DNA of 64,000 bases from positions 2,790,870 to 2,854,869 of the forward strand of contig NZ_CP149925.1 of assembly GCF_038087665.1 (NCBI RefSeq), given 5' to 3'. The number at the start of each line of letters is the position of its first letter. Positions within the stretch are counted from its first letter, which is position 1. Positions 36,940 through 45,628 of the stretch are shown in pieces. Origin of the DNA: Gallaecimonas sp. GXIMD4217. GTDB taxonomy: Bacteria > Pseudomonadota > Gammaproteobacteria > Enterobacterales > Gallaecimonadaceae. The position numbers were made by a program, and so were the translations under genes. The notes under the pieces were generated by a model. It did no database searches. It was given only the letters and a program-made list of their open reading frames with translations, and was not told the DNA's origin.

Positions 36940-37118
36940 TGCCTGCCCGGCATCAATGCCACCTGTGCCCGATACAAGCCCCTTCGACCCCATGGTGGGC
37001 AAGGAAATGCTGTACCGATTACTGAACGACTAACGGCCGGCGAAGGGCCATCCATGCCCGATACAAACCCCTTCGACCCCGTGGTGGTCAAGGAAATGTT
37101 CGGCTGCTTAACGACTGA
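36862..37118. repeat. three tandem copies of the response-regulator 3' end
   Basis: The last 78 bp of the gene (copy 1, 36862-36939) recur as copy 2 (36949-37033) and copy 3 (about 37047-37118). Shared text includes CCCTTCGA, CCCATGGTGG or CCCGTGGTGG, CAAGGAAATG and TTAACGACTGATG or GAACGACTAA. Copies 2 and 3 share a GCCCGATACAA insert and lie closer to each other than to copy 1. Translated, copy 2 reads PFDPMVGKEMLYRLLND with a stop, while copy 3 is frameshifted by a 4-nt loss. They are non-functional remnants of duplication. Confidence 0.85.
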
Positions 37119-37124
37119 TGGCCG

Positions 37125-38021
37125 TCAGCGACTGACGATCAGCATGGTGCCGGCCACGGTCAGGGCGGCGCCTATCCAGGCCCCGGGAGCCGGCGCCCGC
37201 CTCAGCACCAGCCACAGCATGGGCAGCACCAGCACCGGGCTCACCGAGCTGAGCATGGCCACCATGCCCACGTTGCCATGGCGCAGCGCCAGCAGGATCA
37301 GGGTCATGCCCACCCCCATGGACAGGAAGGCGTTCAGGGCCACCAGGCCGAACACCTTGGCGTTGATGGGCTGCAGGGCCCTGGCCAGGCGGGCGCCGGA
37401 GCACAACAACACCATGTGAGCCACAAAGGCCGCCGACATCCGCATCGCCGAGGCGGACACGGCATCGATATCCCCTTCCATCACCGGCTTGACGATCAGG
37501 GTCGCCAGGGCCTGGCAGCAGGCCGCCACCAGTCCCAGGGCGATGCCCACCGCCTTGGAGCCGTTGTCCGCCTCCCAGGCGTGATCGTCGCCGCCGCGCT
37601 TACCGAAGAAGATGGCGCCCATGACCCCGGTCACCAGCAGGCCACAACCCACCAGGGTCCAGCCCACTATGGTTTCACCGAACACCAGGTAGGCCAGCAC
37701 GGCGGAAAAGAGCGCATGGGTGGCGAACAGCACCCCGGAGCGGCGCGGCCCCAGCCGGTTCATGGCCGCGAACAGGGCGGTATCGCCGATGAAGATGCCG
37801 ATCAGCCCCGACAACGCCATCACCAGGCTGTCGTCCGCCTGCAGGCTCTGCCAGCCGCCGCTGGCCAGGGCCAGGGACCACAGCATCAGGGTGACGCAGG
37901 CCATGCGCCAGCGGGAAAAGGCGAAGGCGCCCAGGTGCCGGGCCGCCGAGGCGGACAACAGGCTGGACACCGCCCAGCAGGTAGCGGCCCCCAGGGCCAG
38001 GTAGTCGTAGGAAAGTGCCAT
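37125..38021 (-). CDS. EamA-family (DMT superfamily) transporter
   Basis: A 298-residue inner-membrane protein with ten predicted helices in two EamA repeats. The first repeat runs from DYLALGAATCWAVSSLLSA to LLVTGVMGAIFFG. The second runs from AVGIALGLVAACCQALATLIV to ALTVAGTMLIVSR. The connecting cytoplasmic loop reads GKRGGDDHAWEADNGSK. DMT transporters export or exchange small metabolites; the substrate is unknown. The stop lies only a few bases from the tandem duplicates of the response-regulator tail, so that duplication fills the gap between the convergent genes. Confidence 0.9.
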   Translation of the reverse strand: MALSYDYLALGAATCWAVSSLLSASAARHLGAFAFSRWRMACVTLMLWSLALASGGWQSLQADDSLVMALSGLIGIFIGDTALFAAMNRLGPRRSGVLFATHALFSAVLAYLVFGETIVGWTLVGCGLLVTGVMGAIFFGKRGGDDHAWEADNGSKAVGIALGLVAACCQALATLIVKPVMEGDIDAVSASAMRMSAAFVAHMVLLCSGARLARALQPINAKVFGLVALNAFLSMGVGMTLILLALRHGNVGMVAMLSSVSPVLVLPMLWLVLRRAPAPGAWIGAALTVAGTMLIVSR

Positions 38022-38075
38022 GGCTGTCGGTAACGGGTTCTGAGGCCGCCTAGTGTAGGGCCTGGGATAAGGCGA

Positions 38076-38657
38076 TCAAGCCTTAAGCGGCAGGCTGGCC
38101 AGCAGGCGCTCGGCGCAGTCCCGCAGCGCCGCCTCGCCGGGATGGGTGTGGGCATAGGTGCGCAGGCCGTAGACACCGACCAGGAAGAAGCGGGCCAGGG
38201 ACTCCACCTGGGCATCCGCCGGCAGCTCGCCCCGCTCAAGGCCCCTTTCCATGGCCTGGACCACCCTGTCCTCCAGGCCGGTGAGCAGCTGGCACAGCTT
38301 GGCGGCGATCTCCTCGTCGTTCTCCGCCAGCTCCTGCAGGGTCTTGGTGAGCAGGCAGGACAGCTGATCACAGCACAGCAGTTCGGCCAGCATGCCGTCC
38401 AGGTAGTTGCGCAGGCCCTGGCCCAGGGATACCTCCTGGAAACAGCCTTCCAGGGCCTGGTGGCGCTGGTCCACATAGTGATCCACGGCCGCCAGCAGCA
38501 GGCCCCGCTTGTTGCCGAAGGCACCGTACAGGCTGCCCGGATGCAGGCCGGTGGCCCTGGTGATGTCGGCCATGGTGGTGGCGTTGAAGCCCTTGAGCCG
38601 GAAGGCCTGCATGGCCTGGGTCAGGACCTGATCGCGATCGAAGCTGGCGGTGCGCAC
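38076..38657 (-). CDS. TetR/AcrR-family repressor
   Basis: A 193-residue regulator. The N-terminal TetR helix-turn-helix is AFRLKGFNATTMADITRATG with LHPGSLYGAFGNKRGLLL as recognition helix and continuation. The C-terminal ligand domain contains four cysteines (LLCCDQLSCLL, KLCQLL), which could sense electrophiles as NemR does. It is divergent from an old-yellow-enzyme gene, and the shared intergenic region has two inverted repeats. This layout matches nemR/nemA-type control of electrophile detoxification, which is inference from context. Confidence 0.88.
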   Translation of the reverse strand: MRTASFDRDQVLTQAMQAFRLKGFNATTMADITRATGLHPGSLYGAFGNKRGLLLAAVDHYVDQRHQALEGCFQEVSLGQGLRNYLDGMLAELLCCDQLSCLLTKTLQELAENDEEIAAKLCQLLTGLEDRVVQAMERGLERGELPADAQVESLARFFLVGVYGLRTYAHTHPGEAALRDCAERLLASLPLKA

Positions 38658-38711
38658 TGTGTTCTCCTGTTCGAAGCGGCCATTCTAGCCCCTGTAACCC
38701 CTTAGAACCAA

Positions 38712-38757
38712 TTCTTGAACGATGATTCAAAAACATTCTTGAACAGTAATTCAAGAA
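38712..38757. promoter_or_regulatory. tandem TTCTTGAA-n6-TTCAAGAA operators
   Basis: Site 2 is a perfect 8-bp dyad with a 6-nt spacer (38736-38757). Site 1 (38712-38733) is the same with one mismatch, exactly 24 bp upstream. A further half-site ATTCAAGAC follows near 38776. The spacing, about two helical turns, suggests cooperative binding of TetR dimers. Confidence 0.8.
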
Positions 38758-38795
38758 ACTCTATTTTGAGCAGGCATTCAAGACTTGGAGTTCCC

Positions 38796-39839
38796 ATGAG
38801 CACCGACAGCCTGTTCCAGCCCTATGCCCTGAACGACACCCTGACCCTGAAAAACCGCATCGCCATGGCCCCCCTGACCCGCTGCATGGCCGGCCCCGGC
38901 CTGGTGCCGACGGCCGAGATGGCCGCCTATTACGGCCGCCGCGCCGACGCCGGTCTGATCATCTCCGAGGCCACCATCATCCGCCCGGACGGCCAGGGCT
39001 ACCCCAACACCCCTGGCCTGTTCAGCCGCGAGCAGCTCGACGGTTGGAAACAGGTGACCGCGGCCGTACACGAGCAGGGCGGCCTGATCTTCAACCAGCT
39101 CTGGCACGTGGGCCGCCTGGCCCATCCCCACTTCACCGGCACCGAGCCTGTGGCGCCCTCGGCCCTGGCCCATGAGGGCACTGTGCCGCGCATGCGCGAG
39201 CTGACCTACCAGGTGCCCCGGCCCCTGACCGTGGAGGAGATCCGCGAGCTGGTGGACGACTATGCCAAGGCTGCCGGCAACGCCATCGAGGCCGGCTTCG
39301 ACGGCGTCGAGATCCACGGTGCCAACGGTTATCTCATCGACCAGTTCCTGCACCATGCCAGCAACATCCGTGACGACGCCTATGGCGGCAGCCCGCAGAA
39401 CATGGCCCGCTTCGCCCTGGAGGTGGTGGACGCGGTCATCGCCGAGATCGGCGCCGACCGGGTCGGCCTGCGCCTGTCCCCCGGCGCCTATGTGCATATC
39501 GAAGGCGACGCCCGCGACCGCCAGGTGTTCGACCACCTGCTGGCCGAGCTGGAAAAGCGCAACCTGGCCTACCTGCACCTGGGCATCTTCGACGACGGCC
39601 TGACCTTCGACTACCTGGATGGCCGTGCCAGCGACTACCTGCGCCGCCATTACCGGGGCAGCCTGATGGGCGTCGGCGGCCTGAGCCCGGAGACGGCCGC
39701 CGAGGCCATCAACGACGGCCGCTTCGATCTGGCCGCCATAGGCCGCCCCTTCATCGCCAACCCGGACTATGTCACCAGGGTGCAGCGCCAGGCGCCGCTG
39801 GTCCGCTACGACGAGTCCATGCTGGCCGAACTGGTCTGA
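38796..39839 (+). CDS. old yellow enzyme family alkene reductase
   Basis: A 347-residue FMN-dependent reductase of activated alkenes and other electrophiles. It begins MSTDSLFQPYALNDTLTLKN and has RIAMAPLTRCMAGPG, FNQLWHVGRLAHP, and the active-site EIHGANGYLIDQFLHHASN. It has DDAYGGSPQNMARFALEVVD and, at the C-terminus, GVGGLSPETA and AAIGRPFIANPD as the FMN phosphate site. Asn replaces the second His of the usual HxxH/N pair, as in many family members. It is divergent from the TetR gene and lies behind its operators. NemA-like function is likely. Confidence 0.93.
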   Translation: MSTDSLFQPYALNDTLTLKNRIAMAPLTRCMAGPGLVPTAEMAAYYGRRADAGLIISEATIIRPDGQGYPNTPGLFSREQLDGWKQVTAAVHEQGGLIFNQLWHVGRLAHPHFTGTEPVAPSALAHEGTVPRMRELTYQVPRPLTVEEIRELVDDYAKAAGNAIEAGFDGVEIHGANGYLIDQFLHHASNIRDDAYGGSPQNMARFALEVVDAVIAEIGADRVGLRLSPGAYVHIEGDARDRQVFDHLLAELEKRNLAYLHLGIFDDGLTFDYLDGRASDYLRRHYRGSLMGVGGLSPETAAEAINDGRFDLAAIGRPFIANPDYVTRVQRQAPLVRYDESMLAELV

Positions 39840-39852
39840 GCCACAAACCCAC

Positions 39853-39883
39853 AAAAAAGCCCGCCGATTGGCGGGCTTTTTTT
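39853..39883. terminator. bidirectional terminator
   Basis: GCCCGCC-GATT-GGCGGGC hairpin with A6 and T7 flanks between convergent genes. Confidence 0.9.
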
Positions 39884-42800
39884 CAACCGGCGATCCGGTA
39901 ACGGCCGTCGAGGCGGCTGATCCCAAGGCCGGTCTGCTTTTCCACCTGGATCTGCACCGGGATCCGCTCCTTGAGCGCTTCCACGTGGCTGATCACCCCC
40001 ACCATCTTGCCGGAGGCATTGAGGGTATCCAGGGCGTCCAGGGCCGTGTCCAGGGTCTCGGCATCCAGGGTGCCGAAGCCCTCATCCAGGAACAGCGAAT
40101 CGATGCTGGTCTTGTGGGAGACCAGATCCGACAACGCCAGGGCCAGGGCCAGGCTGACCAGGAAGCTTTCGCCGCCGCTGAGGGTCTTGGTGTCGCGCAC
40201 CACATCGCCCTGCCAGGTGTCCATCACCTCCAGCTCCAGGGTCTCGCCGGCCTTGCGGCCCAGCTGGTAGCGGCCGTGGAGCTGAGCCAGGCGCTGGTTG
40301 GCCAGGTAGATCAGGTGATCCAGGGTCAGGCCCTGGGCGAAGCGGCGGAACTTGGCGCCGTCCGCCGAGCCGATCAGGCTGGCCAGGTGCGCCCAGAGAT
40401 CGGCGTCGCGGCGAAGGGCCTCCAGCTCCGCCAGCAGAGCCTCGCGGCCCTGGCGGCGCTCCTCGTCGCTGCGCAGCTGCTCCCGGATCTGGCCCTGCTG
40501 CTCCGCCAGCGCCTTGAGCTCGGCGCCCAGGCTGGCCAGGGCGGCCTCGAGCTGCGGCCCGTCGAGTTCGGTCTTGGGCTCGGCCTCCAGCTCGGCCAGC
40601 TGCTCCCTGGCCTGGGCCAGCAGTACTTCGGCCTCCTGCACGGCCTTGTCCAGGCTGTGCTTGAGGGTCTCCAGCCGGTTCCGCTCCGCCTTGTCCAGCA
40701 GCGCGGCCTGGAAGGCGGCGTCATCGGCAAAGGGGCTGTCGGCCAGGGCCTGTTGCCAGTCCTGTTCGGCCTGGCGGCACTTGTCGGCCTGCTCCCGACA
40801 AAGCTGCTGCAGGCGCTTGTGCTCGCCGGCCAGGGTATCCAGCCGGGTCCTGGCCTCGTTGGCGGCCTGGAGGCAGGCCTCCAGCTCGCCCTCGACCGGC
40901 GCGGCCCTGATCTCGTCCAGCACCGCCGGCGCCAGGGGCAGCCGGCTTTCCAGCATCGCCAGCTCGTCGGCCAGTTGCCCTGCCCTGGCCGTGGCGCCTT
41001 CCAGCGCCGCGTTCAGTTCCGGGCCCTGCTTTTCCAGCGCCTGCAGCTGCTTCTGCAGTTCCTGGTAGTCGTTCCACCTGGCCTGGCGCTGCTGCAACCA
41101 GGCATGGAAATCGTCCGGGTTGGGCAGGGTCTCGCCCTGGGCCGCCAGCTCGTCGGCCAGGCCCTGATCCAGGGCGGCCAGCTCGTCGGCCAGCTCCCGG
41201 CTGCGCGTCTCCTGGACCCGCTCCTGCTCCACCAGATCCTGGCGCTTGTCGTCGAAAAAGCGCTGCTGCCCTTCCAGCTCGGCAAGGCGGTGCTTGCCAT
41301 CCCTGAGCTCCAGCAGGGATTGCTGGATCTCGTCGCGGATCTGGTCGAGCTGGCCTATCACCCTGACCAGCTGCTGGTGCTGGACCAGGCGGCTGCTCAG
41401 CTCTTCCTCCAGCCTGGCCTGGTCCAGCTCGTCGGACAGGGACAGCGAACGGCAATGGGCCCGCCATTGCTGCTCCAGGGGGCTGGCCTGCTCCGCCAGA
41501 CGCGCCAGGCGTTCCCGGGTCGATTCCAGCTGCGCCTCCAGCCGGGATACCAGTTCGCCCTGGGCCTGGCCATCGGCCAGGCATTGGGCCTGCTGCTCCT
41601 TCAGCTGTTGGCGGCGCCGTTCGGTTTCGGTGAGCTGGATCTGCTGGTACTGGCTGACCGCGGGATGCTCCTTGGCGCCACAGAGGGGACAGGGCTCACC
41701 GGGCTGCAGTCGCTCCCGGTGGGCCTTGAGTTCGTTGATCTGCCGTTCCTGCTCGACGAGCCGGTCCAGATCCTCCAGGTGGCTGCCCAGTTGCCGGTAC
41801 TGGTCCCGCAGCTGCTGCAGCTGCTGTTGTTGCTGCCGGCACTCGTGCTGCTGCCGATCCAGGCGCTGTTCCTGCTCCTGGCGTTCCTGCTGGATCTCCT
41901 GGAGCCTGGCCAGCAGCCCCTTGAACTCGGCCAGCTCGCTCTGGGTCTCCTGCAGCTGTTGCCACTGGGCCCTGAGCTCCTGCTCGTCACGCCCCACCAG
42001 CAGCTTGTCCAGGCGCTGGTGCAGGGCGTCGTAGTGTTCGCGGCGGCTCTGCACCTCCTTGAGCAGTTCGCGCTTTTCCAGGCCCTTGTGCTTTTCCTCC
42101 AGGGCCAGCGCCTCCAGCTTGCGCCTGAGGGCGCCGATCTCTTTGCTGGTCTTGGCCTGGTTGAGCACCAACCGTTCCCGCTGGTGGAAGCGCTCCCGCC
42201 ACAGCGGCAGCTGCTCTCCCAGCCTGGCCTCGCCCTGGCGCTGCGCCAACTGCTCCTGGAGGTCCTTAAGTCGCTGCTGGTGCTGCTGCCTGGCCTGCTG
42301 GGCGGCCTCCCGGTCCGCCATGGCCAGCCGGCTCGCCGCCCATTGGCTGGCAAAGCGCTGCCGCCAGGCCTGCTGCTGCTGCTCTTCCAGCTCGCTCAGC
42401 TGGGCCTGGGCCTGATTCTGGGCCTGGCGCTGCTCCTGGCAGCGTTCGAAGGGGTGGCGCAGGCTCTCGGCCGGCTGGCTGGCCGCCAGCCGGTCAAGCT
42501 CCGGCTGCTGTTCGGCCAGGGCCTGGCCGGCCTGTTGCCGCTGGCTCTCGGCCCGGGTGCGGCGCTCCCTGGCCCGGGCCAGGCCGTCCAGCCAGATCTT
42601 CTGCTCCTGCAGGCGCTGCTGCCCGGCCTGGGCCTGGGCCTCCTGCTCGGTCAGGGCCTGCAAGCGCTCGGAAAGTTCCTGGCGCTCCGGCTCGGCCAAC
42701 ACCTGTACGCCCTCTATCCTGGCCTGCTGCTGCTCCAGCTGCTGCCGGGCGGCACGGCTGTGCTCGAATACCAGCTCGGAGATGCGGCCGTAGATCTCGG

Positions 42801-43329
42801 TGCCGGTCAGCTCCTCCAGCAGCTCGGCCCTGTCGTTGGCGTTGGCGTTGAGGAAGGCGGCGAAGCCGCCCTGGGCCAGCAGCATGGACTTGGTGAAGCG
42901 CTCGAAATCCAGGCCGGTGAGTTCCGCCACCAGGCCCAGCTTGTCCTTGACCTTGTCGGCCAGGATCTCGCCATCCAGGCGGGCCAGCTCCACCGTGGGC
43001 GGCTGCAGCTTGCCGTCGGCCCGGCCCCGGGCCCGGCGCTGGCTCCAGAAAGCCCGGTAGCCCTGGCCCTTCACCTCGAACTCCACCTCCGCCAGGCTGT
43101 CGCCGGTGTGGCGGGTCATCAGCTCGTTGGCGGTGGGTGAGACGCTGAGCCTGGGGGTCTGGTGGTACAGGGCCAGGCAGATGGCGTCCAGCAGGGTGGT
43201 CTTGCCGGCCCCGGTGGGACCGGTGATGGCGAACAGGCCGCTGCCGTCGAAGGGGGGCTGGGTGAAATCCAGCTTCCACTCCCCCTTCAGGGAATTGATG
43301 TTCTTCAGGCGCAGGCTGAGGATCTTCAT
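39883..43329 (-). CDS. sbcC: exonuclease SbcCD ATPase subunit
   Basis: A 1148-residue Rad50-like SMC ATPase that with SbcD opens DNA hairpins and trims protein-blocked ends. Walker A is TGPTGAGKTTLLDAICLAL near the N-terminus. Two long glutamine-rich coiled coils flank the zinc hook Cys547-Pro-Leu-Cys550 in GEPCPLCGAKEHP. The C-terminus has the ABC signature LSGGESFLVSLALALALSD and Walker B SLFLDEGFGTLD. It is about 100 residues longer than E. coli SbcC (1048), mostly in the coiled coils. The ATG overlaps the sbcD stop (ATGA), so the two are translationally coupled. Confidence 0.97.
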   Translation of the reverse strand: MKILSLRLKNINSLKGEWKLDFTQPPFDGSGLFAITGPTGAGKTTLLDAICLALYHQTPRLSVSPTANELMTRHTGDSLAEVEFEVKGQGYRAFWSQRRARGRADGKLQPPTVELARLDGEILADKVKDKLGLVAELTGLDFERFTKSMLLAQGGFAAFLNANANDRAELLEELTGTEIYGRISELVFEHSRAARQQLEQQQARIEGVQVLAEPERQELSERLQALTEQEAQAQAGQQRLQEQKIWLDGLARARERRTRAESQRQQAGQALAEQQPELDRLAASQPAESLRHPFERCQEQRQAQNQAQAQLSELEEQQQQAWRQRFASQWAASRLAMADREAAQQARQQHQQRLKDLQEQLAQRQGEARLGEQLPLWRERFHQRERLVLNQAKTSKEIGALRRKLEALALEEKHKGLEKRELLKEVQSRREHYDALHQRLDKLLVGRDEQELRAQWQQLQETQSELAEFKGLLARLQEIQQERQEQEQRLDRQQHECRQQQQQLQQLRDQYRQLGSHLEDLDRLVEQERQINELKAHRERLQPGEPCPLCGAKEHPAVSQYQQIQLTETERRRQQLKEQQAQCLADGQAQGELVSRLEAQLESTRERLARLAEQASPLEQQWRAHCRSLSLSDELDQARLEEELSSRLVQHQQLVRVIGQLDQIRDEIQQSLLELRDGKHRLAELEGQQRFFDDKRQDLVEQERVQETRSRELADELAALDQGLADELAAQGETLPNPDDFHAWLQQRQARWNDYQELQKQLQALEKQGPELNAALEGATARAGQLADELAMLESRLPLAPAVLDEIRAAPVEGELEACLQAANEARTRLDTLAGEHKRLQQLCREQADKCRQAEQDWQQALADSPFADDAAFQAALLDKAERNRLETLKHSLDKAVQEAEVLLAQAREQLAELEAEPKTELDGPQLEAALASLGAELKALAEQQGQIREQLRSDEERRQGREALLAELEALRRDADLWAHLASLIGSADGAKFRRFAQGLTLDHLIYLANQRLAQLHGRYQLGRKAGETLELEVMDTWQGDVVRDTKTLSGGESFLVSLALALALSDLVSHKTSIDSLFLDEGFGTLDAETLDTALDALDTLNASGKMVGVISHVEALKERIPVQIQVEKQTGLGISRLDGRYRIAG

Positions 43330-44522
43330 GCGTCGTTCTCCAGCTCGGACAGCACGGTGCTGAATCGGCTCCTGAGTTCGCCGGCCAGGGCCGGCTCCAG
43401 CTGCTCGGCCGCCAGGCGGCGCTCGAACACCTCGGTGGGGTTCAGGTCAGCCAGGGTTTCCTTTGCCTCGGCGGCCAGCTGGCGCTCGCCGCTGCGGCTG
43501 CGGCGCACCCGCAGCAGCTCCACCTCGATACCTTCGCAGAGCGCCTGCACCCTGGCCTGGAGATCGCTGAGGTAGTCCTGGCCGGTCACCTCCACCTCCA
43601 GCCAGCTGCCCGGCGGCAGGGCGCGGATCTGCTCTCCCAGCGCCTCCAGCTCGCCCTTGAGGCTGGCCAATGGCTGGAACAGCGGCACCGCCAGGGCACT
43701 GACCGACTGCAGGGCGCCCTGGTCGAACGCCACCAGCAGTACCTGTTTCTGCTGCCCGGCCTCGTCGAAGCTGAGCGGTATGGGCGAGCCGCAGTAGCGG
43801 ATGTGCTCGCTGCCGGCCACCTTCTGGGCCTTGTGCAGGTGGCCGAGGGCGATGTAGTCCGCCTCGGGGAAGGCCGAGGCCGGGAAGGCGTCCAGGGTGC
43901 CGATGTAGATGTCGCGCACCGACTCCGAACTGCGGGCACCGACGGTGGTCAGGTGGCCGGTGGCCAGGATCGGCAGCTTGTTCTGGCTGGCCTTGTTCCT
44001 GGCCTGGGCCAGTTCAAAGACGGCCCGGTACCGGTCGGCAATGGCCTGGGTCAGGGCCGCCTGCTTGTCCTGGCCGCTCTGGCCGGCTTCGCTGGCCAGC
44101 AGATCCCGGGCCCGCAGGAAGGGAATGGCGCAGAGCAGGGCCCCGGGCTGGCCCTGGCGATCCTCAAGTTCGATCAGGTGCTGCTCCGGGCCGCTGAGGC
44201 CGCCCGGGATCACCTGGGTGTTCAGGCAGGCCAGCAGCTCCCTGGACTCGCCCAGGGTGGCCACGGAGTCATGGTTGCCGCCCAGGATCACCAGGCGTGC
44301 CCCCTGGGCCTGCATTTGCACGATAAACTGGTTGTAGAGTTCCCGGGCATAGCTTGGCGGTGCGCCGGTATCGAAAACATCACCGGCGACAATGACGGCG
44401 TCGACCCGGTGTTCGGCCACCTGCTCCAGCAGCCAGTCCAGGAAGGCCTTGTGTTCGGCCGCCCGGCTCTTGCCCATGAAATGCTGGCCCAGATGCCAAT
44501 CCGAGGTATGTATGATGCGCAT
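43326..44522 (-). CDS. sbcD: exonuclease SbcCD nuclease subunit
   Basis: A 398-residue Mre11-like nuclease. The metallophosphoesterase motifs are HTSDWHLGQHF (residues 5-15), VAGDVFDTGAPP, LGGNHDSVATLGE, ILATGHLTTVGA and YIALGHLHKAQ. The C-terminal capping and SbcC-binding region ends FSTVLSELENDA. The start at 44522 was chosen because the protein begins MRIIHTSDWHLG as in the family; the longer open frame upstream is chance. It is first in the sbcD-sbcC operon with a 4-nt overlap. Confidence 0.97.
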   Translation of the reverse strand: MRIIHTSDWHLGQHFMGKSRAAEHKAFLDWLLEQVAEHRVDAVIVAGDVFDTGAPPSYARELYNQFIVQMQAQGARLVILGGNHDSVATLGESRELLACLNTQVIPGGLSGPEQHLIELEDRQGQPGALLCAIPFLRARDLLASEAGQSGQDKQAALTQAIADRYRAVFELAQARNKASQNKLPILATGHLTTVGARSSESVRDIYIGTLDAFPASAFPEADYIALGHLHKAQKVAGSEHIRYCGSPIPLSFDEAGQQKQVLLVAFDQGALQSVSALAVPLFQPLASLKGELEALGEQIRALPPGSWLEVEVTGQDYLSDLQARVQALCEGIEVELLRVRRSRSGERQLAAEAKETLADLNPTEVFERRLAAEQLEPALAGELRSRFSTVLSELENDA

Positions 44523-44636
44523 GAAATGTCCAAGTCGTCCTGACGGCTTCCCCATGATGCAAAGACTAGCACGGCGGCCCCTTCTGCCGCAGTGCCGGAC
44601 CATGGCAAACTGGCCCCTTTTTGACGGGAGTGGCCC

Positions 44637-45164
44637 ATGCTGAACGCGCTGCCCGGCGACCTGGACGCCTTTCTCAACCGCATCTTCTACCTGCTGGCCG
44701 AGGCCGACGTCTGCCTGCTCAGGCGTCAGGTGGATCACCTCTGCTACCACGCCGAAAGCGACCGGCAGTACCGGCGGCTCAAGGCCGAGCTGGCCAGGGA
44801 CAACAAGCTGCTGGTGGAGGGCCTGATCGGCGGCCGCGCCATTGCCACCTTCGAGCTGGCCGAACCCGTGACCTGGCACCAGCTCAGCATTCCCCTGCTG
44901 GAGCTGTGCGCCCCCAAGGCCGGCAAGGCGAGCCGGGTGGGCTACGAGCATGTGGAAGTGGTGCTGTCCAAGGACGAAAGCCTGGCGGACTTCGCGGCTC
45001 GCCATGCCCATCTGGATCTGGACTGCCGCCACCTGCACCGGGCGCGCAATGCCGAGGTGGTGCTCGGTTTCGGTACCCTCAGGGTCAAGTTCCACAAGGA
45101 AAGCCTGGCCGAGGTGATCGAGCGGGAGATCGCCAACGGCGAGGTGGTGCCTGTGCCTCACTGA
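44637..45164 (+). CDS. YecM-family VOC-like protein
   Basis: A 175-residue protein similar to E. coli YecM, whose fold is related to VOC metalloenzymes. The family pattern is visible in FYLLAEADVCLLRRQVDHLCY, LIGGRAIATFELAEPV, the ELCAPKAGKASRVGYEHVEV segment, and LGFGTLRVKFHKESLAEVIE. Candidate metal ligands include His34, His127 and nearby Glu residues. The function in cells is unknown. GGGAG precedes the ATG. It is divergent from sbcD. Confidence 0.85.
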   Translation: MLNALPGDLDAFLNRIFYLLAEADVCLLRRQVDHLCYHAESDRQYRRLKAELARDNKLLVEGLIGGRAIATFELAEPVTWHQLSIPLLELCAPKAGKASRVGYEHVEVVLSKDESLADFAARHAHLDLDCRHLHRARNAEVVLGFGTLRVKFHKESLAEVIEREIANGEVVPVPH

Positions 45165-45208
45165 CGGGCGCCTTTGGCTAAACTGGTGTTGAAACCACTG
45201 GAGGCCCC

Positions 45209-45625
45209 ATGCACCATCCGGAAAGCCGCCGCACCATGTCCATTCGCACCCAGCACCTGCAGGTCTCGGCCCTGAAATCCCGGGTGCGCGACTACCCGCT
45301 GCTGAGCGCCGAGCAGGTGGTGGCCAGGCTCAAGGGCCGGGCCACCATGGGCGCCGAGGCCCTTTGCCAGCAACTGGCCGAAGGCGGCTTCCTGCTGGAG
45401 ATCGCCTGGGGCGGCGAGCTGCGCTATCCGGCCTTCATGGTCGCCGAAGGGGAGGTGTTCGAAGAGATGCCGACCCTGCTGGAAAGGCTCGGCCAGGAGC
45501 TGGAGGCCGATGTCGAACATTACCTCTGGCTGACCGAACAGCACCCCGAGCTGGAGGCGGTGCCGGCGGATCTGCTCACCAGCCGGGAGGGCCGGCTGAT
45601 CCTGCTGGCCTTCCTCCAGGATTAA
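45209..45625 (+). CDS. hypothetical protein
   Basis: A 138-residue soluble protein, not recognised. Landmarks are VSALKSRVRDYPLLSAEQVVARLKG, IAWGGELRYPAFMVAEGEVF, and a C-terminal LTSREGRLILLAFLQD. The middle IAWGGELRYPAF with the following helix resembles antitoxin-like or recombination-associated tails in which a protein pairs with a partner by its C-terminus, but this is too weak to name. GGAGG lies four bases before the ATG at 45209; the ATG at 45236 is an alternative. Its stop is 3 bp from the convergent mscS stop. Confidence 0.6.
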   Translation: MHHPESRRTMSIRTQHLQVSALKSRVRDYPLLSAEQVVARLKGRATMGAEALCQQLAEGGFLLEIAWGGELRYPAFMVAEGEVFEEMPTLLERLGQELEADVEHYLWLTEQHPELEAVPADLLTSREGRLILLAFLQD

Positions 45626-45628
45626 ACC

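Noticed and set aside
39769-43140. 1123-codon open frame on the plus strand
   Set aside because: It lies antisense to sbcC and is an effect of GC-rich codon use; its translation is low-complexity Leu/Gln/Gly with no domain.
43326-45161. Extended N-terminus of sbcD
   Set aside because: The family N-terminus MRIIHTSDWHLG begins at 44522; the extension is antisense to the YecM gene.
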